Below are positions 1 through 10,606 of a stretch of 64,000 bases of DNA, piece after piece. The notes under the pieces are model-generated. The model did not search any database, was not told where the DNA came from, and saw only the letters and a program-made list of their open reading frames with translations. This DNA is from Clusia tigrina. Its lineage: Eukaryota; Arthropoda; Insecta; Diptera; Clusiidae. The position numbers and the translations under genes were made by a program. The stretch covers positions 70,413,879-70,477,878 of the forward strand of contig OV050032.1 in assembly GCA_920105625.2 (NCBI GenBank), given 5' to 3'. How positions within the stretch are numbered: position 1 is the first letter of the stretch; every line of letters starts with the position of its first letter.

Positions 1-181
1 ATTTCAATTATATTTGTGGTGTGGTTGGTTTAAATTTCAGTGCCAGCTTCTTGGTTGTTTAGAATTTGCTGCTTCCTTCTCGGCTGCTCGTCTGCTACTC
101 ACTCGTTCGTTCAAAAATTACCGGACGAGTTTGTACTTCGGCGAGACATTTTACGGCGAAGACAGAGCTTTTAGTGCGACA
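1..181. other. Non-satellite flank at the left edge of the array
   Basis: This stretch has no resemblance to the 196-bp monomer and contains no copy of itself elsewhere in the window. Homology to the satellite begins at about 182 (GGTTGCATAGC, against GGTAGCATAGC in the monomer). It is richer in C than the array. It contains TTTAAATTTCAG (29-40), which looks like a splice acceptor or an initiator by chance or in fact, and it ends in GCGACA (176-181). A terminal CA directly against the array would be compatible with the 3' end of an LTR element, but the other end lies outside the window, so this is only a possibility. It could equally be ordinary single-copy DNA beside the array. The frame open across 14-214 starts at TTG and ends at a TGA inside the first monomer; I do not regard it as a gene. 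Confidence 0.8.
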
Positions 182-484
182 GGTTGCATAGCTTTGAGCG
201 ATAGCTTAAATTGACAAGAGGCTCGAGTACTTTATTGATACAAAATTTCAAGGTTCTATGACGCTCCAGTAAAAATTTTCAAGTATTTGTATGTTGCAAA
301 CTTTGATAGGTGTAGGACGTACCAATAGAAGTTAGGGTCATTTGAAGTTTTATCAGTGTTTGATTTGGGACTCAAGGGTAGCATAGCTTTGAGCGATAGC
401 TTAAACTGACAAGAGGCTGGAGTACTTTATTGTTACAAAATTTCAAGGTTTTATGACGCTCCAGTAAAAATTTACAAGCAATTG
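182..484 (+). repeat. First monomers at the array edge
   Basis: The array enters part-way through a monomer (about position 22 of the phase used here). The first full-length stretch carries ACCAATAG and GGGTCATTTG, a variant also found near 3,450, 9,130, 33,170 and 49,490. These edge copies are not visibly more degenerate than interior ones. Confidence 0.85.
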
Positions 485-2612
485 TATGTTGCAAATTTTG
501 ATAGGTGTAGGACGTACCATATAGAAGTTAGGGCCATTTGAAGTTTTATCAGTGTTTGATTTGGGACTCAAGGGTAGCATAGCTTTGAGCGATAGCTTAA
601 ATTGACAAGAGGCTCGAGTACTTTATTGTTACAAAATTTGAAGGTTTTATGACGCTCCAGTAAAAAGTTACAAGCATTTGTATGTTGCAAACTTTGATAG
701 GTATAGGACGCACCGTATTGAATTTAGGGGCCATTTGAAGTTTTATCACTGTTTGATTTTGGAGTCAAGGGTAGCATAGTTATGAGCGATAGCTTAAATT
801 GATAAGAAGTACGAGTACTTTATTATCACAAAATTTCAAGGTTTTATGACGCTCCAGTAAAAAGTTACAAGCATTTGTATGTTGCAAAGTTTGATAGGTG
901 TAGGACGTACCGTATAGAAGTTAGGGCCATTTGAAGTTTTATCAGTGTTTGATTTGGGACTCAAGGGTAGCATAGCTTTGAGCGATAGCTTAAATTGACA
1001 AAAGGCTCGAGTACTTTATGGTTACAAAATTTCATGGTTCTATGACGCTCCCGTAAAAAGTTACAAGCATTTGTATGTTGCAAACTTTGATAGGTGTAGG
1101 ACGTACCGTATAGAAGTTAGGGCCATTTGAAGTTTTATCAGTGTTTGATTTGAGACTCAAGGGTAGCATAGCTTTGAGCGATAGCTTAAATTGACAAGAG
1201 GCTCGAGAACTTTATTGTTACAAAGTTTCAAGGTTTTATGACGCTCCAGTAAAAAGTTACAAGCATTTGTATGCTGCAAACTTTGATAGGTATAGGATGT
1301 ACCGTATTGAAGTTAGGGGTCATTTGAAGTTTTATCACTTTTTGATTTTGGAGTCAAGGGTAGCACAGTTAGGAGCGATAACTTAAATTGATAAGAAGCA
1401 CGAGTACTTTATTGTCACAAAATTTCAAGGTTTTATGACGCTCCAGTAAACAAAATTGCAAACTTTGATAGGTGTAGGACGTACCATATAGAAGTTAGGG
1501 CCATTTGAAGTTTTATCAGTGTTTGATTTGGAACTCAAGAGTAGCAAAGCTTTAAGCGATATCTTAAATTGAGAAGAGGCTGGAGTACTTTATTGTTACA
1601 AAATTTCAAGGTGTTATGACGCTCCAGTAAAAAGTTACAAGCATTTGTATGTTGCAAATTTTGATAGGTGTAGGACGTACCATATAGAAGTTAGGGCCAT
1701 TTGAAGTTTTATCAGTGTTTGATTTGGGACTCAAGGGTAGCATAGCTTTGAGCGATAGCTTAAATTGACAAGAGGCTCGAGTACTTTATTGTTACAAAAT
1801 TTGAAGGTTTTATGACGCTCCAGTAAAAAGTTACAAGCATTTGTATGTTGCAAACTTTGATAGGTATAGGACGCACCGTATTGAATTTAGGGGCCATTTG
1901 AAGTTTTATCACTGTTTGATTTTGGAGTCAAGGGTAGCATAGTTATGAGCGATAGCTTAAATTGATAAGAAGTACGAGTACTTTATTATCACAAAATTTC
2001 AAGGTTTTATGACGCTCCAGTAAAAAGTTACAAGCATTTGTATGTTGCAAAGTTTGATAGGTGTAGGACGTACCGTATAGAAGTTAGGGCCATTTGAAGT
2101 TTTATCAGTGTTTGATTTGGGACTCAAGGGTAGCATAGCTTTGAGCGATAGCTTAAATTGACAAAAGGCTCGAGTACTTTATGGTTACAAAATTTCATGG
2201 TTCTATGACGCTCCCGTAAAAAGTTACAAGCATTTGTATGTTGCAAACTTTGATAGGTGTAGGACGTACCGTATAGAAGTTAGGGCCATTTGAAGTTTTA
2301 TCAGTGTTTGATTTGAGACTCAAGGGTAGCATAGCTTTGAGCGATAGCTTAAATTGACAAGAGGCTCGAGTACTTTATTGTTACAAAGTTTCAAGGTTTT
2401 ATGACGCTCCAGTAAAAAGTTACAAGCATTTGTATGCTGCAAATTTTGATAGGTACAGGATGTACCGTATTGAAGTTAGGGGTCATTTGAAGTTTTATCA
2501 CTTTTTGATTTTGGAGTCGAGGGTAGCACAGTTAGGAGCGATAACTTAAATTGATAAGAAGCACGAGAACTTTATTGTCACAAAATTTCAAGGTTTTATG
2601 ACGCTCCAGTAA
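485..2612 (+). repeat. 6-monomer HOR doublet, period 1,163 bp
   Basis: About 965 bp (485-1449) recurs at 1648-2612. Anchors 554, 751, 947, 1143 and 1340 map to 1717, 1914, 2110, 2306 and 2503, always +1163. I see only about five differences (for example CGAGAAC against CGAGTAC, GTCAAGG against GTCGAGG), so identity is about 99.5%. The unit contains two B monomers. The period is 13 bp short of six monomers because of a 15-bp deletion near 1450. A third, more diverged version with one extra monomer lies at about 3,680-4,860. Confidence 0.85.
1340..1520 (+). repeat. Monomer with 15-bp internal deletion at a repeat junction
   Basis: The interval is 181 bp instead of 196. After GCTCCAGTAA the sequence runs ACAAAATTGCAAAC, missing most of the usual AAGTTACAAGCATTTG stretch. 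The sequence left of the gap is the B-linked type shared with 2503-2612; the sequence right of it is a different A sub-variant (CCATATAG, then GGAACTC). The deletion therefore sits at the point where the duplicated segment ends. Confidence 0.8.
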
Positions 2613-5600
2613 AAAGTTACAAGCATTTGTATGTTGCAAAGTTTGATAGGTGTACGACGTACCGTATAGAAGTTTGTGCCATTTGAAGTTTTATCAGTGC
2701 TTGATTTGGGACTCAAGAGTAGCATAGCTTTGAGCGATAGCTTAAATTGACAAGAGGCTCGAGTACTTCATTGTTACAAAATTTCAAGGTTCTATGACGC
2801 TCCAGTAAAAAATTACAAGCATTTGTATGTTGCAAACTTTGATAGGTGTAGGACGTACCGTATATAAGTTAGGGCCATTTGACGTTTTATCAGTGTTTGA
2901 TTTTGGACTCAAGGGTAGCATAGCTTTGAGCGATAGCTTAAATTGACAAGAGGCTCGAGTACTTTATTGCTACAAAATTTCAAGGTTTTTATGACGCTCC
3001 AGTAAAAAGTTACAAGCATTTGTATGTTGCAAACTTTGATAGGTGTAGTGCGTACCGTCTAGAAGTTAGGGCCATTTGAAGTTTTATCAGTGTTTGATTT
3101 GCGACTCAAGGGTAGCATAGCTTTGAACGATAGCTTAAATTGACAAGAGGCTCGAGTACTTTATTGTTACAAAATTTCAAGGTTTTATGACGCTCCAGTA
3201 AAAATGTACAAGCAATTGTATGTTGCAAACTTTGATAGGTGTAGGACGTACCATATAGAAGTTAGGGCCATTTGAAATTTTATCAGTGTTTGATTTGGGA
3301 CTCAAGGGTAGCATAGCTTTGAGCGATAGCTGAAATTGACAAGAGGCTCCAGTACTTTATTGTTACAAAATTTCAAGGTTCTATGACGCTCCAGTAAAAA
3401 TTTACAAGTATTTGTATGTTGCAAACTTTGATAGGTGTAGGACGTACCAATAGAAGTTAGGGTCATTTGAAGTTTTATCAGTGTTTGATTTGGGACTCAA
3501 GGGTAGCATAGCTTTGAGCGATAGCTTAAATTGACAAGAGGCTCGAGTACTTTATTGTTAGAAAATTTCAAGGTTTTATGACGCTCCAGTAAAAATTTAC
3601 AAGCAATTGTATGTTGCAAACTTTGATAGGTGTAGGACGTACCATATAGAAGTTAGGGCCATTTGAAGTTTTATCAGTGTTTGATTTGGGACTCAAGGGT
3701 AGCATAGCTTTGAGCGATAGCTTAAATTGACAAGAGGCTCGAGTACTTTATTGTTACAAAATTTCAAGGTTTTATGACGCTCCAGTAAAAAGTTACAAGC
3801 ATTTGTATGTTGCAAACTTTGATAGGTATAGGACGCACCGTATTGAATTTAGGGGCCATTTGAAGTTTTATCACTGTTTGATTTTGGAGTCAAGGGTAGC
3901 ATAGTTATGAGCGATAGCTTAAATTGATAAGAAGTACGAGTACATTATTATCACAAAATTTCAAGGTTTTATGACACTCCAGTAAAAAGTAACAAGCATT
4001 TGTATGTTGCAAAGTTTGATAGGTGTAGGACGTACCGTATAGAAGTTAGGGCCATTTGAAGTTTTATCAGTGTTTGATTTGGGACTCAAGGGTAGCATAG
4101 CTTTGAGCGATAGCTTAAATTGACAAAAGGCTCGAGTACTTTATTGTTACAAAATTTCAAGGTTCTATGACGCTCCCGTAAAAAGTTACAAGCATTTGTA
4201 TGTTGCAAACTTTGATAGGTGTAGGACGTACCGTATAGAAGTTAGGGCCATTTGAAGTTTTATCAGTGTTTGATTTGGGACTCAAGGGTAGCATAGCTTT
4301 GAGCGATAGCTTAAATTGACAAGAGGCTCGAGTACTTTATTGTTACAAAGTTTCAAGGTTTTATGACGCTCCAGTAAAAAGTTACAAGCATTTGTATGCT
4401 GCAAACTTTGATAGATGTAGGACATACCGTATAGAAGTTAGGGCCATATGAAGTTTTATCAGTGTTTGATTTGGGACTCAAGGGTACCATAGCTTTGAGC
4501 GATAGCTTAAATTGACAAGAGGCTCGAGTACTTTATTGTTACAAAATTTCAAGATTTTATGACGCTCCAGTAAAAAGTTACAAGCATTTGTATGTTGCAA
4601 ACTTTGATAGGTATAGGATGTACCGTATTGAAGTTAGGGGTCATTTGAAGTTTTATCACTTTTTGATTTTGTAGTCAAGGGTAGCACAGTTAGGAGCGAT
4701 AACTTAAATTGATAAGAAGCACGAGTACTTTATTGTCACAAAATTTCAAGGTTTTATGACGCTCCAGTAAAAAGTTACAAGCATTTGTATGTTGCAAAGT
4801 CTGATAGGTGTACGACGTACCGTATAGAAGTTTGGGCCATTTGAAGTTTTATCAGTGCTTGATTTGGGACTCAAGAGTAGCATAGCTTTGAGCGATAGCT
4901 TAAATTGACAAGAGGCTCGAGTACTTCATTGTTACAAAATTTCAAGGTTCTATGCCGCTCCAGTAAAAAATTACAAGCATTTGTATGTTGCAAACTTTGA
5001 TAGGTGTAGGACGTACCGTATATAAGTTAGGGCCATTTGACGTTTTATCAGTGTTTGATTTTGGACTCAAGGGTAGCATAGCTTTGAGCGATAGCTTAAA
5101 TTGACAAGAGGCTCGAGTACTTTATTGTTACAAAATTTCAAGGTTCTATGACGCTCCCGTAAAAAGTTACAAGCATTTGTATGTTGCAAACTTTGATAGG
5201 TGTAGGACGTACCGTATAGAAGTTAGGGCCATTTGAAGTTTTATCAGTGTTTGATTTGGGACTCAAGGGTAGCATAGCTTTGAGCGATAGCTTAAATTGA
5301 CAAAAGGCTCGAGCACTTTATTGTTACAAAATTTCAAGGTTCTATGACGCTCCCGTAAAAAGTTACAAGCATTTGTATGTTGCAAACTTTGATAGGTGTA
5401 GGACGTACCGTATAGAAGTTAGGGCCATTTGAAGTTTTATCAGTGTTTGATTTGGGACTCAAGGGTAGCATAGCTTTGAGCGATAGCTTAAATTGACAAG
5501 AGGCTCGAGTACTTTATTGTTACAAAGTTTCAAGGTTTTATGACGCTCCAGTAAAAAGCTACAAGCATTTGTATGCTGCAAACTTTGATAGGTATAGGAT

Positions 5601-7050
5601 GTACCGTATTGAAGTTAGGGGTCATTTGAAGTTTTATCACTTTTTCATTTTGGAGTCAAGGGTAGCACAGTTTGGAGCGATAACTTAAATTGATAAGAAG
5701 CACGAGTACTTTATTGTCACAAAATTTCAAGGTTTTATGACGCTCCAGTAAAAAGTTACAAGCATTTGTATGTTGCAAAGTTTGATAGGTGTACGACGTA
5801 CCGTATAGAAGTTTGGGCCATTTGAAGTTTTATCAGTGCTTGATTTGGGACTCAAGAGTAGCATAGCTTTGAGCGATAGCTTAAATTGACAAGAGGGTCG
5901 AGTACTTCATTGTTACAAAATTTCAAGGTTCTATGACGCTCCAGTAAAAAATTACAAGCATTTGTATGTTGCAAACTTTGATAGGTGTAGGACGTACCGT
6001 ATATAAGTTAGGGCCATTTGACGTTTTATCAGTGTTTGATTTTGGACCCAAGGTTAGCATAGCTTTGAGCGATAGCTTAAATTGACAAGAGGCTCGAGTA
6101 CTTTATTGCTACAAAATTTCAAGGTTTTATGACGCTCCAGTAAAAAATTACAAGCATTTGTATGTTGCAAACTTTGATAGGTGTAGGACGTACCGTATAG
6201 ACGTTAGTGCCTCTTGAAGTTTTATCAGTGTTTGATTTGGGACTCAAGGGTAGCATAGCTTTGAACGATAGCTTAAATTGACAAGAGGCTCGAGAACTTA
6301 ATTGTTACAAAGTTTCAAGGTTTTATGACGCTCCAGTAAAAAGTTAAAAGCACTTGTATGTTGCAAACTTTGATAGGTATAGGACGCACCGTATTGAAGT
6401 TTGGGGCCATTTGAAGTTTTATCACTTTTTGATTTTCGAGTCAAGGGTAGCATAGTTATGAGCGATAACTTAAATTGATAAGAAGCACGAGTACTTTATT
6501 GTCACAAAATTTCAAGATTTTATGACGCTCCAGTAAAAAGTTACAAGCATTTGTATGTTGCAAAGTTTGATAGGTGTAGGACGTACCGTATAGAAGTTAG
6601 GGCCATTTGAAGCTTTATCAGTGTTTGATTTGGGACTCAAGGGTAGCATAGCTTTGAGCGATAGCTCAAATTGACAAGAGGCTCGAGTACTTTATTGTTA
6701 CAAAATTTCAAGGTTCTATGTTGCTCCAGTAAAAATTTACAAGAATTTGTATGTTGCAAACTTTGATAGGTGTAGTGCGTACCGTCTAGAAGTTAGGGCC
6801 ATTTGAAGTTTTATCAGTGTTTGATTTGCGACTCAAGGGTAGCATAGCTTTGAGCGATAGCTTTAATTGACAAGAGGCTCGAGTACTTTATTGTTACAAA
6901 ATTTCAAGGTTTTATGACGCTCCAGTAAAAATTTACAAGCAATTGTATGTTGCAAACTTTGATAGGTGTAGGACGTACCATATAGAAGTTAGGGCCATTT
7001 GAAGTTTTATCAGTGTTTGATTTGGGATTCAAGGGTAGCATAACTTTGAG
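2613..7050 (+). repeat. Mosaic of 4-7-monomer units with six variant blocks
   Basis: Anchors run 2699, 2895, 3092, 3288, 3483, 3679 and so on to 7015. A 981-bp (5-monomer) spacing links about 4,590-5,130 to 5,571-6,110, marked by GTGTACGACG followed by CAGTGCTTG (anchors 4857 and 5838). B monomers sit at 3876, 4661, 5642 and 6427, four or five monomers apart. The segment at 2,620-2,900 carries the same GTGTACGACG/CAGTGCTTG pair as the later two. No non-satellite sequence is present. Confidence 0.75.
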
Positions 7051-10000
7051 CGATAGCTGAAATTGACAAGAGGCTCGAGTACTTTATTATTACAAAATTT
7101 CAAGGTTTTATGACGCTCCAGTAAAAAGTTACAAGCATTTGTATGTTGCAAACTTTGATAGATGTAGGACATACCGTATAGAAGTTAGGGCCATATGAAG
7201 TTTTATCAGTGTTTGATTTGGGACTCAAGGGTAGCATAGCTTTGAGCGATAGCTTAAATTGACAAGAGGCTCGAGTACTTTATTGTTACAAAATTTCAAG
7301 ATTTTATGACGCTCCAGTAAAAGGTTACAAGCATTTGTATGTTGCAAACTTTGATAGGTGTAGGACGTACCATATAGAAGTTAGGGCCATTTGAAGTTTT
7401 ATCAGTGTTTGATTTGGAACTCAAGGGTAGCAAAGCTTTAAGCGATAGCTTAAATTGAGAAGAGGTTGGAGTACTTTATTGATACAAAATTTCAAGGTGT
7501 TATGACGCTCCAGTAAAAAGTTACAAGCATTTGTATGTTGCAAATTTAGATAGGTGTAGGACGTACCGTATAGAAGTAAGGCCATTTGAAGTTTTATCAG
7601 TGTTTGATTTGGGACTCAAGGGTAGCATAGCTTTGAGCGATAGCTTAAATTGACAAGCGGCTCGAGTACTTTATTGTTACAAAATTTCAGGTTTTATGAC
7701 GCTCCAGTAAATAGTTACAAGCATTTGTATGTTTCAAACTTTGATAGATGTAGGACATACCGTATAGAAGTTAGGGCCATTTGAAGTGTTATCAGTGTTT
7801 GATTTGGGACTCAAGGGTAGCATAGCTTTGAGCGATAGCTTAAATTGACAAGAGGCTAGAGTACTTTATTGTTACAAAATTTCAAGGTCTTATGACGCTC
7901 CAGTAAAAAGTTACAAGCATTTGTATGTTGCAAAGTTTGATAGGTGTAGGACGTACCGTATAGAAGTTAGGGCCATTTGAAGTTTTATCAGTGTTTGATT
8001 TGGGACTCAAGGGTAGCATAGCTTTGAGCGATAGCTTAAATTGACAAAAGGCTCGAGTACTTTATTGTTACAAAATTTCAAGGTTCTATGACGCTCCCGT
8101 AAAAAGTTACAAGCATTTGTATGTTGCAAACTTTGATAGGTGTAGGACGTACCATATAGAAGTTAGGGCCATTTGAAGTATTATCAGTGTTTCATTTGGG
8201 ACTCAAGGGTAGCATCGCTTTGAGCGATAGCTGAAATTGACAAGATGCTCGAGTACTTTATTGTTACAAAATTTCAAGGTTTTATGACGCTCCAGTAAAA
8301 ATTTACAAGCAATTGTATGTTGCAAACTTTGATAGGTGTAGGACGTACCATATAGAAGTTAGGGCCATTTGAAGTTTTATCAGTGTTTGATTTGGCACTC
8401 AAGGGTAGCAGAGCTTTGAGCGATAGCTTAAATTGACAAGAGGCTCGAGTACTTTATTGTTACAAAATTTCAAGGTTTTATGACGCTCCAGTAAAAAGTT
8501 ACAAGCATTTGTATGTTGCAAACTTTGATAGGTGTAGGACGTACCGTATAGAAGTTAGGGCCATTTGAAGTTTTATCAGTGTTTGATTTGGGACTCAAGG
8601 GTAGCATAGCTTTGAGCGATAGCTTAAATTGACAAGAGGCTCGAGTACTTTATTGTTACAAAATTTCAATGTTTTATGACGCTCCAGTAAAAGGTTACAA
8701 GCATTTGTATGTTGCAAACTTTGATAGGTGTAGGACGTACCATATAGAAGTTAGGGCCATTTGAAGTTTTATCAGTGTTTGATTTGGGACTCAAGGGTAG
8801 CATAGCTTTGAGCGATAGCTTAAATTGAAAAGAGGCTCGAGTACTTTATTGTTACAAAATTTCAAGATTTTATGACGCTCCAGTAAAAATTTACAAGCAA
8901 TTGTGTGTTGCAAACTTTGATAGGTGTAGGACTTACCATATAGAAGTTAGGGCCATTTGAAGTTTTATCTGTGTTTGATTTGGGACTCAATAGTAGCATA
9001 GCTTTGAGCGATAGCTGAAATTGACAAGAGGCTCGAGTACTTTATTGTTACAAAATTTCAAGGTTCTATGACGCTCCAGTAAAAATTTACAAGTATTTGT
9101 ATGTTGCAAACTTTGATAGGTGTAGGACGTACCAATAGAAGTTAGGGTCATTTGAAGTTTTATCAGTGTTTGATTTGGGACTGAAGGGTAGCATAGCTTT
9201 GAGCGATAGCTTAAATTGGCAAGAGGCTCGAGTACTTTATTGTTACAAAATTTCAAGGTTTTATGACGCTCCAGTAAAAAGTTACAAGCATTTGTATGTT
9301 TCAAACTTCGATAGGTATAGGACGCACCGTATTGAATTTAGGGGCCATTTGAAGTTTTATCACTGTTTGATTTTGGAGTCAAGGGTAGCATAGCTATGAG
9401 CGATAGCTTAAATTGACAAGAGGCTCGAGTACTTTATTATTACAAAATTTCAAGGTTTTATGACGCTCCAGTAAAAAGTTACAAGCATTTGTATGTTGCA
9501 AACTTTGATAGATGTAGGACATACCGTATAGAAGTTAGGGCCTTATGAAGTTTTATCAGTGTTTGATTTGGGACTCAAGGGTAGCATAGCTTTGAACGAT
9601 AGCTTAAATTGACAAGAGGCTCGAGTACTTTATTGTTACAAAATTTCAAGGTTTTATGACGCTCCAGTAAAAGGTTACAAGCATTTGTATGTTGCAAACT
9701 TTGATAGGTGTAGGACGTACCATATAGAAGTTAGGGCCATTTGAAGTTTTATCAGTGTTTGATTTGGAACTCAAGGGTAGCAAAGCTTTAAGCGATAGCT
9801 TAAATTGAGAAGAGGTTGGAGTACTTTATTGATACAAAATTTCAAGGTGTTATGACGCTCCAGTAAAAAGTTACAAGCATTTGTATGTTGCAAATTTTGA
9901 TAGGTGTAGGACGTACCGTATAGAAGTAAGGCCATTTGAAGTTTTATCAGTGTTTGATTTGGGACTCAAGGGTAGCATAGCTTTGAGCGATAGCTTAAAT

Positions 10001-10606
10001 TGACAAGCGGCTCGAGTACTTTATTGTTACAAAATTTCAGGTTTTATGACGCTCCAGTAAATAGTTACAAGCATTTGTATGTTTCAAACTTTGATAGGTG
10101 TAGGACGTACCATATAGAAGTTAGGGCCATTTGAAGTTTTATCAGTGTTTGATTTGGAACTCAAGGGTAGCAAAGCTTTAAGCGATAGCTTAAATTGACA
10201 AGAGGCTCGAGTACTTTATTGTTACAAAATTTCAAGGTTTTATGACGCTCCAGTAAAAAGTTACAAGCATTTGTATGTTGCAAACTTTGATAGGTGTAGG
10301 ACGTACCGTATAGAAGTTAGGGCCATTTGAAGTTTTATCAGTGTTTGATTTGGGACTCAAGGGTAGCATAGCTTTGAGCGATAGCTTAAATTGACAAGAG
10401 GCTCGAGTACTTTATTGTTACAAAATTTCAATGTTTTATGACGCTCCAGTAAAAGGTTACAAGCATTTGTATGTTGCAAACTTTGATAGGTGTAGGACGT
10501 ACCATATAGAAGTTAGGGCCATTTGAAGTTTTATCAGTGTTTGATTTGGGACTCAAGGGTAGCATAGCTTTGAGCGATAGCTTAAATTGAAAAGAGGCTC
10601 GAGTAC
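7051..10606 (+). repeat. B-poor HOR region, 12- and 9-monomer periods
   Basis: About 7,051-7,740 recurs at about 9,401-10,090 (period 2,350 bp, 12 monomers), marked by TTATTATTAC, GATGTAGGACATACC, GAAGTAAGGCC and GTAAATAGTTAC. About 8,400-10,190 recurs 1,762 bp later (9 monomers): anchors 8581, 8777, 8973, 9168 and 9365 map to 10343, 10539, 10735, 10930 and 11127. Several substitutions and one local indel (CGAGTACTTTATTAT against CGAGTAATTATTAT) separate the 9-mer copies. Confidence 0.8.
9365..9560 (+). repeat. B/A chimeric monomer (three copies)
   Basis: This copy enters with B features (TATAGGACGCACC and GTATTGAAT upstream, ATTTTGGAGTCAAGGG at the start). It then reads CATAGCTATGAGCGATAGC and continues as class A (GACAAGAGGCTCGAG). 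The same chimera recurs at 11127 and 13280 through the later 1,762- and 2,153-bp duplications. The class switch lies within monomer positions 20-50, over the ATAGCTT direct repeat. Confidence 0.8.

Noticed and set aside
29..40. Splice acceptor or initiator TTTAAATTTCAG in the flank
   Set aside because: One short AT-rich match with no supporting exon, branch site or downstream promoter element is not enough to call a regulatory feature.
14..214. 66-codon open frame over the left flank
   Set aside because: It starts at TTG, crosses the flank/satellite junction and stops at a TGA belonging to the first monomer. The last part is satellite, so the frame is accidental.
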